Below, in pieces: positions 51,920 to 64,000 of a stretch of DNA of 64,000 bases. Below the pieces are notes generated by a model. The model saw only the letters and a program-made list of their open reading frames with translations, ran no database searches and had not been told where the DNA came from. Origin of the DNA: Phoebastria nigripes (Eukaryota > Chordata > Aves > Procellariiformes > Diomedeidae); assembly GCA_035582835.1 (NCBI GenBank), contig JAYKAV010002442.1:4021984-4085983 (forward strand). The letters are read 5' to 3'. Numbering within the stretch: the stretch's first letter is position 1; each line of letters opens with the position of its first letter. A program made the translations under genes and the position numbers.

Positions 51920-54177
51920 CTGAAAATACAAGCAGAGACGTAAACTAAAGTAAAACAAGAAGCTTCAGCTAGACTGACTGCACTTCACAGGGCAGTTCTC
52001 AGCGACACTGTTAAAGACATAGAATAACTTCTAAGGAAGCATAGCACTTCATAAAATTAAGAAAGTTATGAATTTTATATGGAATTAGTGAAAACAGAAC
52101 TTACCACAATGAATGGTATTCAAAACAAATGAAAAGGAGTATCACAATCCCCCAAAACGTGTCAACAGACATCTAAATTGCACTGTATGAATACAATAGC
52201 ATTCCTCGCCACATTATTGCACATGTGTACGTATACTATAGTTCAAAAAAAGTGCATTAACAAATGCAAAGCTAATCCCTCCACTGTTAACAAACAGAAG
52301 AATTAAACTCGTCTGTGCCATAATTATTCAAAGTTAACGTGCATTCATTATTATAATAGTCTGTATTTACATGTAACATGAGTCCTGTGGACAAGATAAC
52401 ACAACTGTGTAATTAAATATTATGACCTGATGAATGAAATGGATCAAACAAGGGTGTAGATTCAATAAACAAGTGCGCAGAACATAACGTGCTCATTTAT
52501 CGACAAGATGTGCAAAATGATGGGGTTTTCCTGTTCAAGGTGTTACTCAGACATTGACGTATGACTTAGGCCTCCTCTAAGCACAATACCTGCTTACACT
52601 AGCCCCTCTCCTGACAGCTCCTTGGTCCCACTCTCCTCTTCATTCACCTGCTCAGTATTATCTTCTACTTCTCGGGCTTCTCCTCTCAGTTCCAGGCTAC
52701 TCGCCCATTAAATCCAACTCATTTCCAAACCACAAGCTTCCTTCTCCCTGGTTTCCTTGCTTATCTATTAGTAGACCCTCGCAATTCACCTCTCATTACT
52801 TGCTCAGGCAGTCCCATTCACTCCCCAATACCCAATTCGTCCAGTTTCTCTCAAGTCTTTAGTTGCCAGATCTCCTCTTCCCACATTCATGGGTCCAACA
52901 CAGACTTTTTTCATCAGTCCTAGCACTCTTACCCTCTGCAGTGCTTTACCTCACTTCTCTGCCCAGAAGGTCCAACTCTGCTATATGCTGGTCCTTACCA
53001 GATGTGTCTTCCTCCTGTCTTGTAAAATCCCTATTCTAACCTCTTTATTAGCACAGTAATTTTGACCTCTCTTTAATTACATTATTAGAAACGATAAAGC
53101 TAAAACAATCTCAGGGACGTTTTAAGACATTAAAATGAATTTATAGTTCTAGAATACTTTTATTCTTCATACTAATGCCACATAACAGATTTACAACATT
53201 ACGCATCAAATGTCTTTTGTTTCATTTTAGAAATATTGCTTTACCATTACAAATCTAGAACTCTGGTTCAGCAAAAGGAAGCGTTACTGCTAATAAGTCT
53301 GAGGGTATCACAAGCAAAGTAGTAGTTTATAAGAATATTCTCTATATGGGAATATAATTACTTTATAAATAAAATTCCAGTGCAAGTCTAATGTCAGTTA
53401 TTCTAATCTATGCCATAGATTAACTGGAGACCTTGCATGTCCAGATAAGTTTATCTGTCTGGGACTTGTGCAACAGGCTACATTTTAAGCCTCAGTTTAA
53501 AATACATTAGAACTTTAAATGAACAGATGTTAGACCAAAATTTGAAACAAAAAGTATTTTAACCAAAGTCCAAAATAATTTAAGAGTCCAGTCTCTCTGT
53601 ATCTTATAAACTTCTGAATGCATCATCTGTGTACTGCCCTCTTTATGTCGCTATAGTTACACTTGGAGGAACCATTCCATCACAAGTTCCTACCAGTCAT
53701 GTTCAGCTGACATTTGTGTAATGTCAGTGGAAATATAAAAGCTTGGAAACTTTGAAGGGACGCTTGTACAGATAGCTTAAGCGTAAAAGTGATGATGACT
53801 GTTCTTAGGAAAGACCTGCCTGCCAAACTTCAAAATGGATGCCCTTTTTTTATATTACTAGGGATAAAACTGTGGGAAAAGAACATTCCTCATAAAACTG
53901 GTAGAACCACATATACTAAAATTAAATAACTCTACTGCCTTTGGGAGGTGGGCAGATTTGGTAACACCTCATAAGAAGAGGAAGTAAATTATAAAGCTCT
54001 ATCAGACAACATTTCATTACAGTGAGGGCTGGATAACATAACTTCTTTCCAAGTAGAAACTAAAATTTCTTTGAAGATTCCAGTCAGTAATGAAAAATGT
54101 TAAGGAATTTTATCTGAAAGAAGGAATAAAGACAGGGAAAGGGAATAAAATAAGGATATAGCTCATGAGTTCTTAAA

Positions 54178-54230
54178 AAACAAACAAACAAACAAAAACC
54201 CAAAAAACCCACCACACAACAACAACAAAA
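54178..54230. repeat. (CAAA)n/(CAA)n simple repeat
   Basis: ACAAACAAACAAACAAAAAC grades into CAACAACAAC units, A/C only on the plus strand. Confidence 0.9.
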
Positions 54231-54919
54231 CAACTTGCTATGGACCCACTGAAGACATTGCCTCGAAAAATAAGATGACACAACTTACACTTAAAAGGGA
54301 CCTGCAAAATGCAAACTTCCAAGTAGTCCTACAAAGCATTAGGTCATTTTCATAGAGGTGGAAATTTGAGTCACAAAGCGGTTTTAATAGGTTACAGATC
54401 AACAATGTACCTCTTGAACTGCACTCATTTCTAGAGTTTCACAAAAATAGCATGTTTGCACTTTCCTATCTTAGTTATATATCGTAACAGTAGGTACACA
54501 ATATGTGAAATCACCATGCAATCAAAACTGCTAGAGCTCGCTTGCTTTTTCATTTTATTCAAAACAATTAGTTAATCATGGTACTTCTCCAAAAAGTAAA
54601 GAGCTCCACACAAGGAAAGTGTTTCCTGCCAGCATCAATCCGTCATCGCTTGAAACATATGTCAGTTTTCCATCCCTGTGCGCGGCTGGATTTGTATTCC
54701 ATGTTTACATAGTCCCCCAGGGCAGTTCATTCTCCACTGATGCATAGAGCCTTGCTAACAGCAAGTCTGCTTTGTTAACATGAAGGGAATGAAAGCTTCA
54801 TTGTAATTTAATGTTCCTGGTTCCTCTTTGCTTTTTTTATACAGGCCACTGGAATGACACTCTAATTATACACATAGAAAACTACACAGCTCTGGCACTA
54901 GGCTTCACATAACTAATTT

Positions 54920-54936
54920 TTGTTGTTGTTGTTGTT
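54920..54936. repeat. (TTG)n microsatellite
   Basis: Five TTG/GTT units in a row. Too short to be mutationally striking. Confidence 0.85.
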
Positions 54937-55786
54937 CTGAGCTCAAAGGCATTTATACATAAATCTTTGAATCAAAAACTCTGAATTAATCTGTGAACAG
55001 ACTTTTCACTCCAACCTTCTGGCACCTACAAATCTCCTCCTCCTCATCTCCTGTTGAGATTTTACAGCTTTCTAATATTCAAATTATTTTCTTGGTGGCT
55101 TGAATGTACTTCCTAGAATGACAGCATTTATCAGGGTATTTCAATGAAAGTGCCTGAGCAACAACTACCAAGTTTTCTGGAGTGCCAATAAATGGGACTA
55201 ATTCTGAATACAACATGCAATGGAAGGCTTGGAATGAACAAGCGTTCATGCTCGAGCGTGAAGGCTCAAAAAGTCTCTGTTGCTTTTCCAAGTACCTACA
55301 AACATGGAAAAATCTCTCATGCATGCTACGTTGTCATAGAAATTGGCAAGATTTTTCCAGCCCAATCACTATGAACAGTTTTTTATGGGTGTACTCACAT
55401 TTTTCAGGGTGAATGCTTCCTTTAAGACTCATTTTAAGTTGGCTATTGTTACTATTGTCCTTTTCTAAAGGTGTGCAACTGCTACAGTTTTATCACAGAA
55501 GCTTGCCTGTGGGTACCATTTCAGCACATAAGATAAAACCTTAAGCATTCTACACACATTCATCTCAGATTCTTCTGTACCACATCTCTGGGCTCGGAAG
55601 TTCGCATGCTCGTTATAGACAATTTTCCATTACTCTAGTAATAACTGAAACCTGTTCACTATTTAAAATACAAAGCTCATTATATTTAGTAGTCTTTCTT
55701 AGTAGATGCAGCACAAGAAAATTTGTCACATCTAGGTATCTACAGCATCCTCTTCCTTTGGACTAGATTCACATCTAGAATACACA

Positions 55787-56026
55787 CTATACTGGATGCA
55801 CTCCTTTGTCTTTGACCATAGGCATGAGAAGAAGAGCTGGCCTGCCCATGTCTAAAAGCGAGGGAACTTCTTGCCCTTTTTGCTGGATTACACTGGGATT
55901 TTTATGAGCTAATTTTCCAAAGAGGTTGGCTATTATAAGCCTGGAAGAGCTTTCAGTGTCAGTGCATTCCAAGTCCTCAGTCTCAGCTGCCTGAAGCAAT
56001 AGCAGCAGCAGAAGGGTCAAAAGCAT
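55787..56026 (-). other. Unrecognised 79-codon open frame with signal-like start
   Basis: The frame starts ATG at 56026 and ends in TAG. It begins MLLTLLLLLLLQAAETEDLE, which resembles a signal peptide with a plausible cleavage after QAA, and then reads as a polar peptide with one cysteine. A TTGATTACAG acceptor-like sequence ends 3 nt before the ATG. I recognise no homologue and the leucine run comes from a (CTG)-like stretch, so chance is the default explanation. Confidence 0.15.
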
Positions 56027-59000
56027 GCCTGTAATCAAGACACATTTACCATGACAGCTCTAGCCAGGAAACTTTATATAGCAGACTGACTTTTTCATTG
56101 CCAGCATTCCTTTCCATGTCACAGAGGCCTTGAGAAAGGAAGCTGGAAAGACAGATGTTTACATGGCTCCAGAAGATGCTTGGAATATTTTACCTAGGTA
56201 AATCTGAAATGTTTCAATCTTTGAAAAAGAAACCTGCTTCAAAGTAGACAGCATCATCCTTTTTATCCATTTGATCTGGACAGTAACAAAACAAAACCTA
56301 GATCTAGCCTCAAATCTTTTTATTTTGCAGAATGGACCTCTTCAGAATATCACTGGACAGTATTTGTACAGTGAACATATACTCATGCACTAGCTATCTA
56401 CAGGTGGTTGACCATCTATGGTTTATTCTCTCGATTAACTTACTTTCTGAAAATGCAACCAAATGTGAATTGAAGCATGACACTTGACAAATCATCTTTA
56501 CAGACTCCAGAACAAAAGCTGAGGCTTTGTACAATAACCCTGTAGTGAAATAGATGGAAATCTAAGCCATCAATGGCTAGGCTAAAAGTACAACACAGGT
56601 AGACTAGCTGAACAAAAAGTTACTGACCACCTATTATTAGGCTGTTTAATAAACTGGAGCCTCTCCCCCTAATCCCCAAACCTCAGTCTCCCACAGCAGC
56701 TACCAGGTTATCTTCCACCTTCATTTCAGCATAAAGATTATACTCTGTGTTCTAATAACCTTTGGAGCAGAAGTATGTGTGCATTCACTGTGAACAATTT
56801 GTTTAAATAAAAGACAATCCAAACCATAGCTAATAGCTATTACATTATTTTAATCGTGACTGCAGCTGGGAAACCAAATCAGAGACCTGAGCTTTGTAAC
56901 ACGCTTTGCATCCACAAACAGAACAAAATATGTTCGTTGCCCTAACAAGCTAAAAGCAAGACATCAGCTGTGTACAGACAAATCCAAGTTTGTGCTGGAT
57001 AGTTCAGTCCAATTCCACAGAGCCAACTGCTAAAAAAATAAATCTGCTCTAGCAGTCATTGCTTTTTACTACCGCCCCTCCATCTCCCTTTCCTGGGAAT
57101 TGTGTTGCTCAAACTCTGCTCAGTATTCGCAAGCCATAATGCTGGCAGGCTTCCGATGGGTAATCCTGCCAGCATTTTGGACTTGAATGTCTCCTAGCCT
57201 CTATCTGCGAACTTCGTTACTGGTCTGCTGGCACATCCTTGGACAAATAAACATGAGAAGATAAGGATGAGACAGATTTTAGCTTCTTCGGCACTAGTCT
57301 CTGTTCACTAGTAGTTTAGTTGTTGTAGGTATCACAACACATCAGTGACTTGGGGAATATTAGAAGTCAATTCAATAGGTTCAGAAAATAATTTTTGAAA
57401 GAGCATTCTAAGTGGATATGACTGCATTTCAAGACAAAAGTAAAGGCTTTTGCAGTAACAGAGACTCAAGAGGATCAGATACCAGACTTGAATGTTTACA
57501 TTTGTTACCTTTTTACTTCATTTACTTTTCCTAAAGAAAGAGCAAGACCACTTAAATGTTTAAAATTCTTGTTCTGAAGGAAACATATAAGCAAATTGAC
57601 CACATAAAAATTCAATATACTTAATTTCCAAACAATAAAATTACCAGCTATGCAATTTTTCCAAATTCTCTAAACATGTATGTTATTTAGATTGTTTTAA
57701 AATATTTATACACAACACTGAAAAAGCTTCTGATTGAATAGGTACAAGTATGGTAAAGTTTTCCATCATTCAGTACTTTTACAGACAGTGGACAAGAGAG
57801 ACTTACAAATGCATATTCTATTCTTAAAAGAAAACAAAATGCAATTTTGGCATAAAGCCTAAATGCATCACATCAGTAACAGGAGCACAAAGTCTGACAT
57901 TACAAAAATTTCTTTTCCATTTCTCAACGTTTCCAGACAAAACAAGCAACTAACTGTTAGTGACATAATGCCAGCACAAGGTTCTCTCTTGGTTCTTTCT
58001 TTTTCTTTTGCTTTAATGCTTCGCATTTCTGCTCATAATAGTTTACAAGTCTGCTCTTTCCAACTACCTTTACTTTTAATGAGACAGACTCCTTCCATAA
58101 GGTTTTCACTGATACCAGAGGCAAATGCATCCAAATGCATGCTCTTCTCTAGAGACACCCAGGAGACAGGATGCTTGGCTAACAGGCCTTTGGTCTGGGC
58201 TAGTATTGTCTTAACTGGCAAGACAAATTAAGTAGGATCAGTTTCAATTTCATCTAAGCAATCAAAGCTAGTAGGGGTGGGGCAGATGGATGATGGCAAA
58301 GAAACTATGCAAATATTTCTACAAGTAATTAGCTATTATTAAACTACTTTGAGTATTAGAATACCGTTTCCTAATGAACTCCTTTCAATAAAAGTGGAGA
58401 ATACACATTTTTTTGTAGAATAAGACAACATTACACACAAACTTTCTACAAAGAAAATTCAAACATCCAGGAGTCTGCTAATCAGAAATCTTAAGCTTCA
58501 AATCTCTACCCTCTGAACATAAAAATGTTAGGATAAGAAAACAGTATTTTGTACCAAAAAGAAGTAAGATAGTCCCCTTACAAGGATTCTAAAAGCACTT
58601 CTCGGTTTGTAAAATTACATACGCTTTATGCAAAGCAAATGTTTTTCAGTGACAGTTGTCATAAATTAAACTGAAACACTGGCCAAGGCAACTATAAAGT
58701 AATGGTTCTGAGTAGCGAATGAACTCAGAAAAAGATCGAAGTATCTCAAATTTTACCAAGTTACTTAACAGAATCTCTGGCGGCATCCTCTTCCATTATA
58801 ATTAACCAGTGAAAACAGGAACTACGCACATCATAACATCCCTGGAACATCTACACAAAATCCTTTTACTACTTCCCCACATAAGCAAAGTATTTTTAGC
58901 TTCTTTCAAATAAAGTTGCAGCGAATAAAAGGAAAGCCAGCATCATATGATATGCTAGCTCTCTGCTTAACACATGAAGTGTTTTGTACTCCGTTGTAGT

Positions 59001-59460
59001 TAACAGATTACAAGATTAAACAGAAAGAGAGTAGTCTAATTTTACCACATACATGAAATCAGTACATGTTTAATGTCATATGTAGTGACTTCTCAGTCTT
59101 TCCACATCAATGCTTGTTTGGATTTCAAGTAGCAACAAACTGTTGCAAGACTCGGAGATCATCAAAAGATATGACTTCTACCTTAGAAAAGCAGACAGGC
59201 CCAATGACATAGTTCCCTTCCTTATAGACCAACAAATTCAAAGAGACCCATGGCATATGCAAAGCAGATGTTCTTGGTGTAGCATATAAATGTGCATGGT
59301 NTTTCCATTAGGGAATATCCATATGAGGTGACTGACTGACTGGAAGACAGGAGAGCGCTGACTAGAAATCATGCAAGTCCTGAACTACTCTCAGTGTTTA
59401 CATCAGGAAATCACATTTTAATTTTGGCAGATGATACTGGAATATGCCTGTTTTACATAC

Positions 59461-59553
59461 ATGTTTTCTCTCTGTAGCCTTTAGAGATTTTGCAGCGTAG
59501 TAAAAGAGTTGGGTTCCACACAGTGCTACCCAGTATTTTGTCCAAGATGCTAC
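59461..59553 (-). CDS. RALGPS2: RALGPS2 exon: PH-domain strands 2-3
   Basis: The 93-nt, 31-codon exon lies between TTTTCTCTCTAG and AAACAT/GTATGT. It encodes [20 protein letters not shown] and then [10 protein letters not shown], including the basic, aromatic strands typical of PH domains. It is in phase 0 at both ends. One Val (KYWVAL) replaces the Ala I remember from human. Confidence 0.97.
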
Positions 59554-60285
59554 CTAGAGAGAAAAGAGAAAAAAACAGAAGTGCAACGGATAAGTGAAAT
59601 GTTTCATAATACTGAGCTGTAAAATAGCAGGCATCATCCTGCAAGAATGGTGACAGCACTAACTGTCCAGCCAAACCATCAGCCATGTTTCCAAAGCTGC
59701 TGTTTCTAGTTATTCGTGTAGGCCTATGAATGCATTAAAAACCTAGAAAGCAGAAAGAACATATGCCCTTCCTCACTAATCTGAGAAAAATTTTCTGCAT
59801 CTTACTGTATACTTTCTGCAACCCTTATTGAACACTTCATTGAGTTACGAGTACATTTGTCCCTTTTCTTTTCCATTTTCCATGCCATAAGGTATCCCCT
59901 GTTGTTATGAATATGTATTTTGATTTATAATTCATAATCAAGCATTTGCAATGCAAATGCTAAGGGTTATTATCTATTGATAAATTGTTAGGATTCACCT
60001 GCCATTCAGGAAGACAAAACATGCTCCTCTCTTTTAAAGTTATCAGTAATTGTAAGAAATTTAATGTAGCATTACACTTCTCTTCTACTCCCTAGATTAT
60101 GGGTATAGCCTTATAAACTGAATAAATCCACCAAACAGAAGAATGCAAACTCTAACAGTGACCCTAAACCTTAATCAGGAAGGCAGAGGAGATCTCAGAC
60201 ACTTGAATTAGTTGCACAATGGCCATTTTATTGTATTTATAACTGGACAAAGGAAGAAGGTGAGAAAATGAATTAAAAATCTTAC
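59554..60285 (-). other. RALGPS2 intron with an Oct-type inverted repeat
   Basis: A 0.73-kb intron with GTAAGA donor and TCTCTAG acceptor. It contains the 21-bp inverted repeat at 59941-59961 with an octamer core. Confidence 0.85.
59941..59961 (-). promoter_or_regulatory. Inverted repeat with octamer, PORE-like
   Basis: AGCATTTGCA and TGCAAATGCT are exact inverted arms around a single A. The sequence contains the POU octamer ATGCAAAT (59951-59958). The core ATTTGCAATGCAAAT (59944-59958) differs at one base from the palindromic Oct-factor element (PORE) as I remember it. Binding is inferred. Confidence 0.5.
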
Positions 60286-60391
60286 TGTAGGTTTTTTGCC
60301 TTCTTTCAACAAAGTCTTCCTCCTGAGAACACCTTGAATAGTAACTGCTCCTGGATACAAATGAACAGCCAAATCTTCAGATTCTAGGGAG
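60286..60391 (-). CDS. RALGPS2: RALGPS2 exon: start of the PH domain
   Basis: The 106-nt exon lies between TGCTCCTTTCAG and CCTACA/GTAAGA. Its first C completes a serine codon from the previous exon. It encodes LESEDLAVHLYPGAVTIQGV followed by LRRKTLLKEGKKPT. The V-x-x-G-x-L-x-R-K pattern with KEGKKP is the first PH strand pair and its phosphoinositide-binding loop. In RALGPS2 this domain tethers the RalGEF to membranes (family knowledge). Confidence 0.97.
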
Positions 60392-61963
60392 CTGAAAGGA
60401 GCATGTGAAGATTTGTGTGAAAAAATATTTTTCCTAAAGTAGTTTTCCAATCATTACCACAAACTAATGCAAACATCTGTATTTCAATTTAGAAATGTCA
60501 ACTTTTTATTTATTGGACTTCATTGTGGAAAAAGACTTTGGCTGTTGCAAGGAATTGCTGCTGTGGAATTTACACTCACAAGCAAAAGTGATCAGAAAAA
60601 TTAATTAGCCAAGCAGGTAATCCTTAATTAAAAAAAACTAAAACTCAAGACACAACTGAAATACAAGAACAATTAATTTTAAAAAGCAAACGTTTGAAGT
60701 ACATTCATACAGTTGCTGTATGTGTTAAAACCTCTCCTTCAGCCCTTGCAAGAAAGATTGAGTATTTTTTTTGTTAGAAACACTGGAATCATTAGCACAT
60801 CAAAACCNAAGCATAGCTCAAACATGCACAATCTTTAAAATATCTGAAAGCNAGAAGAGTGGGCAGGAGCAGTAATAAAGAGTAGAAACCCGAACCACAG
60901 CTTTAAGGTGTTTTAATGCATCTGGTGCTTTACTATTCATCTACCCTATATAGGATCTAAGAGCAATGGGGCAAAACAAATGCCAGGTACAGCACTGTGA
61001 AAAGAAAACTTAGCTTTATTAGAATTACAAAGCTGACTGGCTTACAAAACATTTTCAACCAGAAAAAAATTACAATGGGAATCATTTCAGTAAATGTCAA
61101 TCAGAGCACATAACTAAATTGCTGAACCCAGCAGCTTTCTAGAAAAGCCAAGAAATTGAACAGCACCTGAAACTCNTTTTGAAGTAAGCCAGGATTTGCT
61201 GTTTCATCCATCCTAACATTCATGAACATTCAAAGTAAATTGGAAATCTAGCAAACGTTTTCATTGCAGCACCTACTGAGGATGATGATATGGAGACAAT
61301 TTTGGACATTGATAGATGTGAACATGAGTTTAAGTCAGCGAGACAATGCTTGCTTCTTAACGTGAAAAAAGTTTCATGGTTAACAGCCATCTCTTTCCCA
61401 GCTACAGTGTCACACAGCTGGAGACAGAATTTGTATTTTAATTAATCAGAATAATCAGTTATATTACTCTGTCAGCTTGCAAATAATACTATATATAATA
61501 AATTGGGGCCAATTTTAATGTGTTACTCATTTTAGTCATATGTCTGATTTCAGGGAAGAGGGGAAAAGAAATTCAATACAGAACTGCCAGCAAAGAAAAC
61601 ATCTTGAATGCCATCCATTAGCACAAGAAGCAGCTTTGTTGTCCACATGAGAACTACCAATACTGCTACGCAGTGGCAGGCAGTTAAAAAGCTACCTCTG
61701 GTAAAACATCTTTAAGCCTTGATATAAAGATCCAATGGTTCAGAATTTGGATTTGCAGACCAGAATGAACAAAAGCCCTTATGGTGATATAGATTAAGTC
61801 ATAGAAGAGGAAAGCTTTAAGTCTGAAGAAAAAGGTCTCTACCTTTATTTTGACATGTAAGTTAGAAAGATAACATCAGAAACACCCACTTAATTATTAA
61901 ACCAACCAAATCACCAACACCAGAGGGAAAGTTTGACACCTCTGTGTGCAGTGGGGATTGTAC
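60392..61963 (-). other. RALGPS2 intron
   Basis: A 1.57-kb AT-rich intron from donor GTACAA to acceptor CTTTCAG. Three unresolved bases (60808, 60852, 61177) lie in it. No further exon is seen. Confidence 0.85.
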
Positions 61964-62041
61964 CTGCTGGCCTTCATGTGGCCTCGATAGCCATTTCGTG
62001 ACACTCTTGTCCCCGGACCGAGAGAATGGTACAACCTGTTC
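61964..62041 (-). CDS. RALGPS2: RALGPS2 exon: linker before the PH domain
   Basis: RALGPS2 is a guanine-nucleotide exchange factor for RalA/RalB with an N-terminal CDC25-type GEF domain, PxxP motifs and a C-terminal PH domain. Only the C-terminal third lies in this window; upstream exons lie beyond the right edge. This 78-nt exon encodes NRLYHSLGPGTRVSRNGYRG and then HMKAS, matching the serine-rich linker. The donor is AGCAG before GTACAA. The acceptor is taken as AATCCAACAG, which lacks a pyrimidine tract, so the left codon boundary is less certain. A second AG 6 nt further in (GAACAG) would keep the frame and remove Asn-Arg. Confidence 0.9.
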
Positions 62042-64000
62042 CTGTTGGATTCCATTATAAATTGTACGTATTACATATACTTTTATTCATACAAACAGCA
62101 CGACGGCTAAAACAGCATAGTAATTTTTTTGTGTGCATATCACAAAGCCACTTCTTCCACATAAGAAACAGAATAATTTTATTTAGAAAAATGCATGCAG
62201 GGGTAGATACCATGTTTTTCTATTTCATCAGATGTTCTCTTTGTCAGAACTCATAATACTGAAGTGTTTTATTGGCACTGAAGAATAATACATTTTGAGA
62301 GCAAAGTCTGCATTTAGTTCTTAGAGATTAAATCAACGTAAAGGAACCATATTAACAAAACTTGTCTTTAAATTGTGACTTTAGATGTTACTACAAAAAA
62401 ANCGGTGTCAACTTCTATGAGTATGCACACACACAAGCTGTTGGGCTGAAAGGAATCAAAAGCACTATCAAAATATGCCTGACGCTGTTTAAAATACTGT
62501 TGTATTAAGTAACATTGAAATAAGCTAAGCAGTATTTCAATCCTCCAGTTCATATAAGCTTTAAACTTTACCTATAAGCTTCACATTTTAGAGTCCTTAA
62601 CCTGATCTATACTGTTATCCCTAGCCAGGACTTGTGTTCTAGAGCTGAATACTGCTTTGCTTTATTGAACCTTGTTTTTCTGCATCAGATCGCTTAGTCA
62701 ACTGAATTCCATTTAAGTCAATAGAAGCATAGGCACTTTGTCCTCACCTCCTATTTTTTATCTGTTTTTCTAGTTGCTTGTATTATGCTGAAAGATTGAA
62801 AATCAGCTCTAATTCTGCAGAAGCAGGCAGTTAAGTACAAGCCTATGAGAATTTTACAGGCAAAATCTACATAGTATAAATCTAAATCTGTCACCTGTGA
62901 GAGCTGGAATTCCAGCTGCATTAGCTGGAAAGCTGCTTATACATGGACAGGGCAGTATTTCTCAGAATGGGAAACCTAAACAAGTAGCATTATCATGTTT
63001 CAATCTGAACTCAGAATAGCATACAGGAGGCAAACAAAACAGGCTTAAAGAAGGGATACAGTAAAGGTCAGCAGCATTAAACAAGAAGAGTGGGGGGGTT
63101 TTCTTTGTTTTTGTCATTTTGTTTTTTTAAACCAGCTCAAACTATTGCCTTTGCTGCAAGAAGAATTATCAAAAAGATACTAGTGAATTACCATCTACTA
63201 TCTATCCCAGAATTCGCCATCATTTGTTTTTCAACGTAACCNATATCTTTGAATTTATGAGTTTTCTTTTAAATACATTCAAGANATAGACAAATAAAAC
63301 AATAATTAAGATGAAGGAAAGAAAACCGTAATGAGCTGTATATTTGTGCATACATATATTTTGCATGCAAATTAAATATGTTTTCTTCTTACCTTTAAGC
63401 TTGTTTTTTTGCATAACAAGGAGGCTATCACTCTTGGATTCAAGCTATTTCAGGGAAATCTATTCAGAGACACTCAGGATGACAACCAATGAGACTGTAG
63501 TGCCACTTAGTATACTGCCCTTAACGTGATATAACTGTCAGGACTGGGAATTAAAGTCCAAGTAATTTTGATTAGTCTAAAGGGACACCCCAATGCTGAA
63601 AGCTCTTTCTCAAGTTTCAAACTAAGNTTCTGTTGCACTTAAAAACAATCAGCGACTCCAGTTCTCACCCCTTCTGCATTTCCCAGTTACAAACAACAGG
63701 AGGGCCACGAAAACCAAGAATAGTTGTTACAATTCCTTCTGTTACCTGGGGAATCTGTGTGTGGAATATCTCATTTCTTCCTGTTAGGCACATGATGCAG
63801 ATTTAAGCCCTCCTACCCTAAGATCCTGTTCCTAAATCACTGGGAAATACTGAATTCCCACTCGCACTGCATAGGAAGCAGTCATTAATAACACTGGGTG
63901 TATCCCAATTTTGCCAGTGGCTGTTAATTCCAGACAACTAATGCTTCTCCCTCACTTAAAGACTCTTTTATAAGAATGGAAACCCACTGTACAGATCAAA
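62042..64000 (-). other. RALGPS2 intron running off the right edge
   Basis: I searched for the serine-rich exon that should precede the NRLYHS exon and did not find it here, so the intron extends beyond 64000. The sequence is AT-rich, with scattered unresolved bases and no recognisable gene. Confidence 0.7.

Larger units (their letters stand above)
51920..59460 (-). other. RALGPS2 large intron
   Basis: This 7.5-kb intron separates two PH-domain exons. It holds a C/T-rich, G-poor block (about 52560-53040), a (CAAA)n run at 54178-54230, a (TTG)n run at 54920-54936, and an open frame with a signal-peptide-like start at 55787-56026. No known gene or other RALGPS2 exon is recognised. Confidence 0.8.

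Noticed and set aside
57863..58231. 122-codon plus-strand frame inside the RALGPS2 large intron
   Set aside because: No recognised domain, a reverse-strand frame overlaps it, and composition equals the surrounding intron.
1..64000. Search for CR1 LINE 3' ends, ANGPTL1 exons, tRNA or snRNA genes, CRISPR arrays and operon-like gene clusters
   Set aside because: None seen by eye. ANGPTL1 lies inside RALGPS2 in human and is probably beyond the right edge. A RepeatMasker and tRNAscan run would settle degraded copies.

Overview
The window is nuclear DNA from a vertebrate, most likely a bird. It holds the 5' part of FAM20B and the 3' part of RALGPS2, both transcribed leftwards (minus strand). These genes also neighbour each other in this order and orientation on human 1q25 (recalled knowledge). 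Bird origin is inferred from a solo LTR at 5105-5697 whose ends and internal blocks match an LTR family common in bird genomes, and from many G/T-type simple repeats. Nothing suggests a prokaryote: coding sequence comes in short exons with GT/AG junctions and matching phases, separated by kilobases of non-coding DNA.

Layout, left to right. Positions 1-13650 carry the start of FAM20B: two coding exons (1606-1692 and 4454-4830, the latter with the initiator ATG), a sense-oriented solo LTR just upstream of the ATG exon, an intron of about 8.7 kb, and a CpG-island promoter at about 13085-14010. The island has four CCAAT boxes, likely untranslated first-exon donors, a 9-bp-periodic AACGG triplet and a G-quadruplex motif. 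Positions 14010 to about 46560 are intergenic, with no recognisable protein gene, many poly(A), (GTTT)n and small tandem repeats, and an isolated CpG-dense patch at 32027-32205. From about 48205 to the right end are the last six coding exons of RALGPS2 (62041-61964, 60391-60286, 59553-59461, 51919-51814, 50562-50471, 48205-48176), which encode the pre-PH linker, the PH domain and the C-terminus, followed leftwards by its 3' UTR.

The two genes are unrelated in function. FAM20B is a Golgi kinase that phosphorylates xylose in the proteoglycan linkage region. RALGPS2 is a Ral GTPase exchange factor with a membrane-binding PH domain. I found no operon, CRISPR array, RNA gene or convincing undescribed system. 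The most useful observations are the sense LTR 222 bp from the FAM20B ATG exon, a near-match to a palindromic Oct (PORE) element in a RALGPS2 intron, a pre-miRNA-like hairpin at 44504-44584, a 22-bp perfect palindrome, and the CpG-dense patch at 32 kb. Boundaries and translations were read by eye; family identities come from remembered protein sequences, not from a search.
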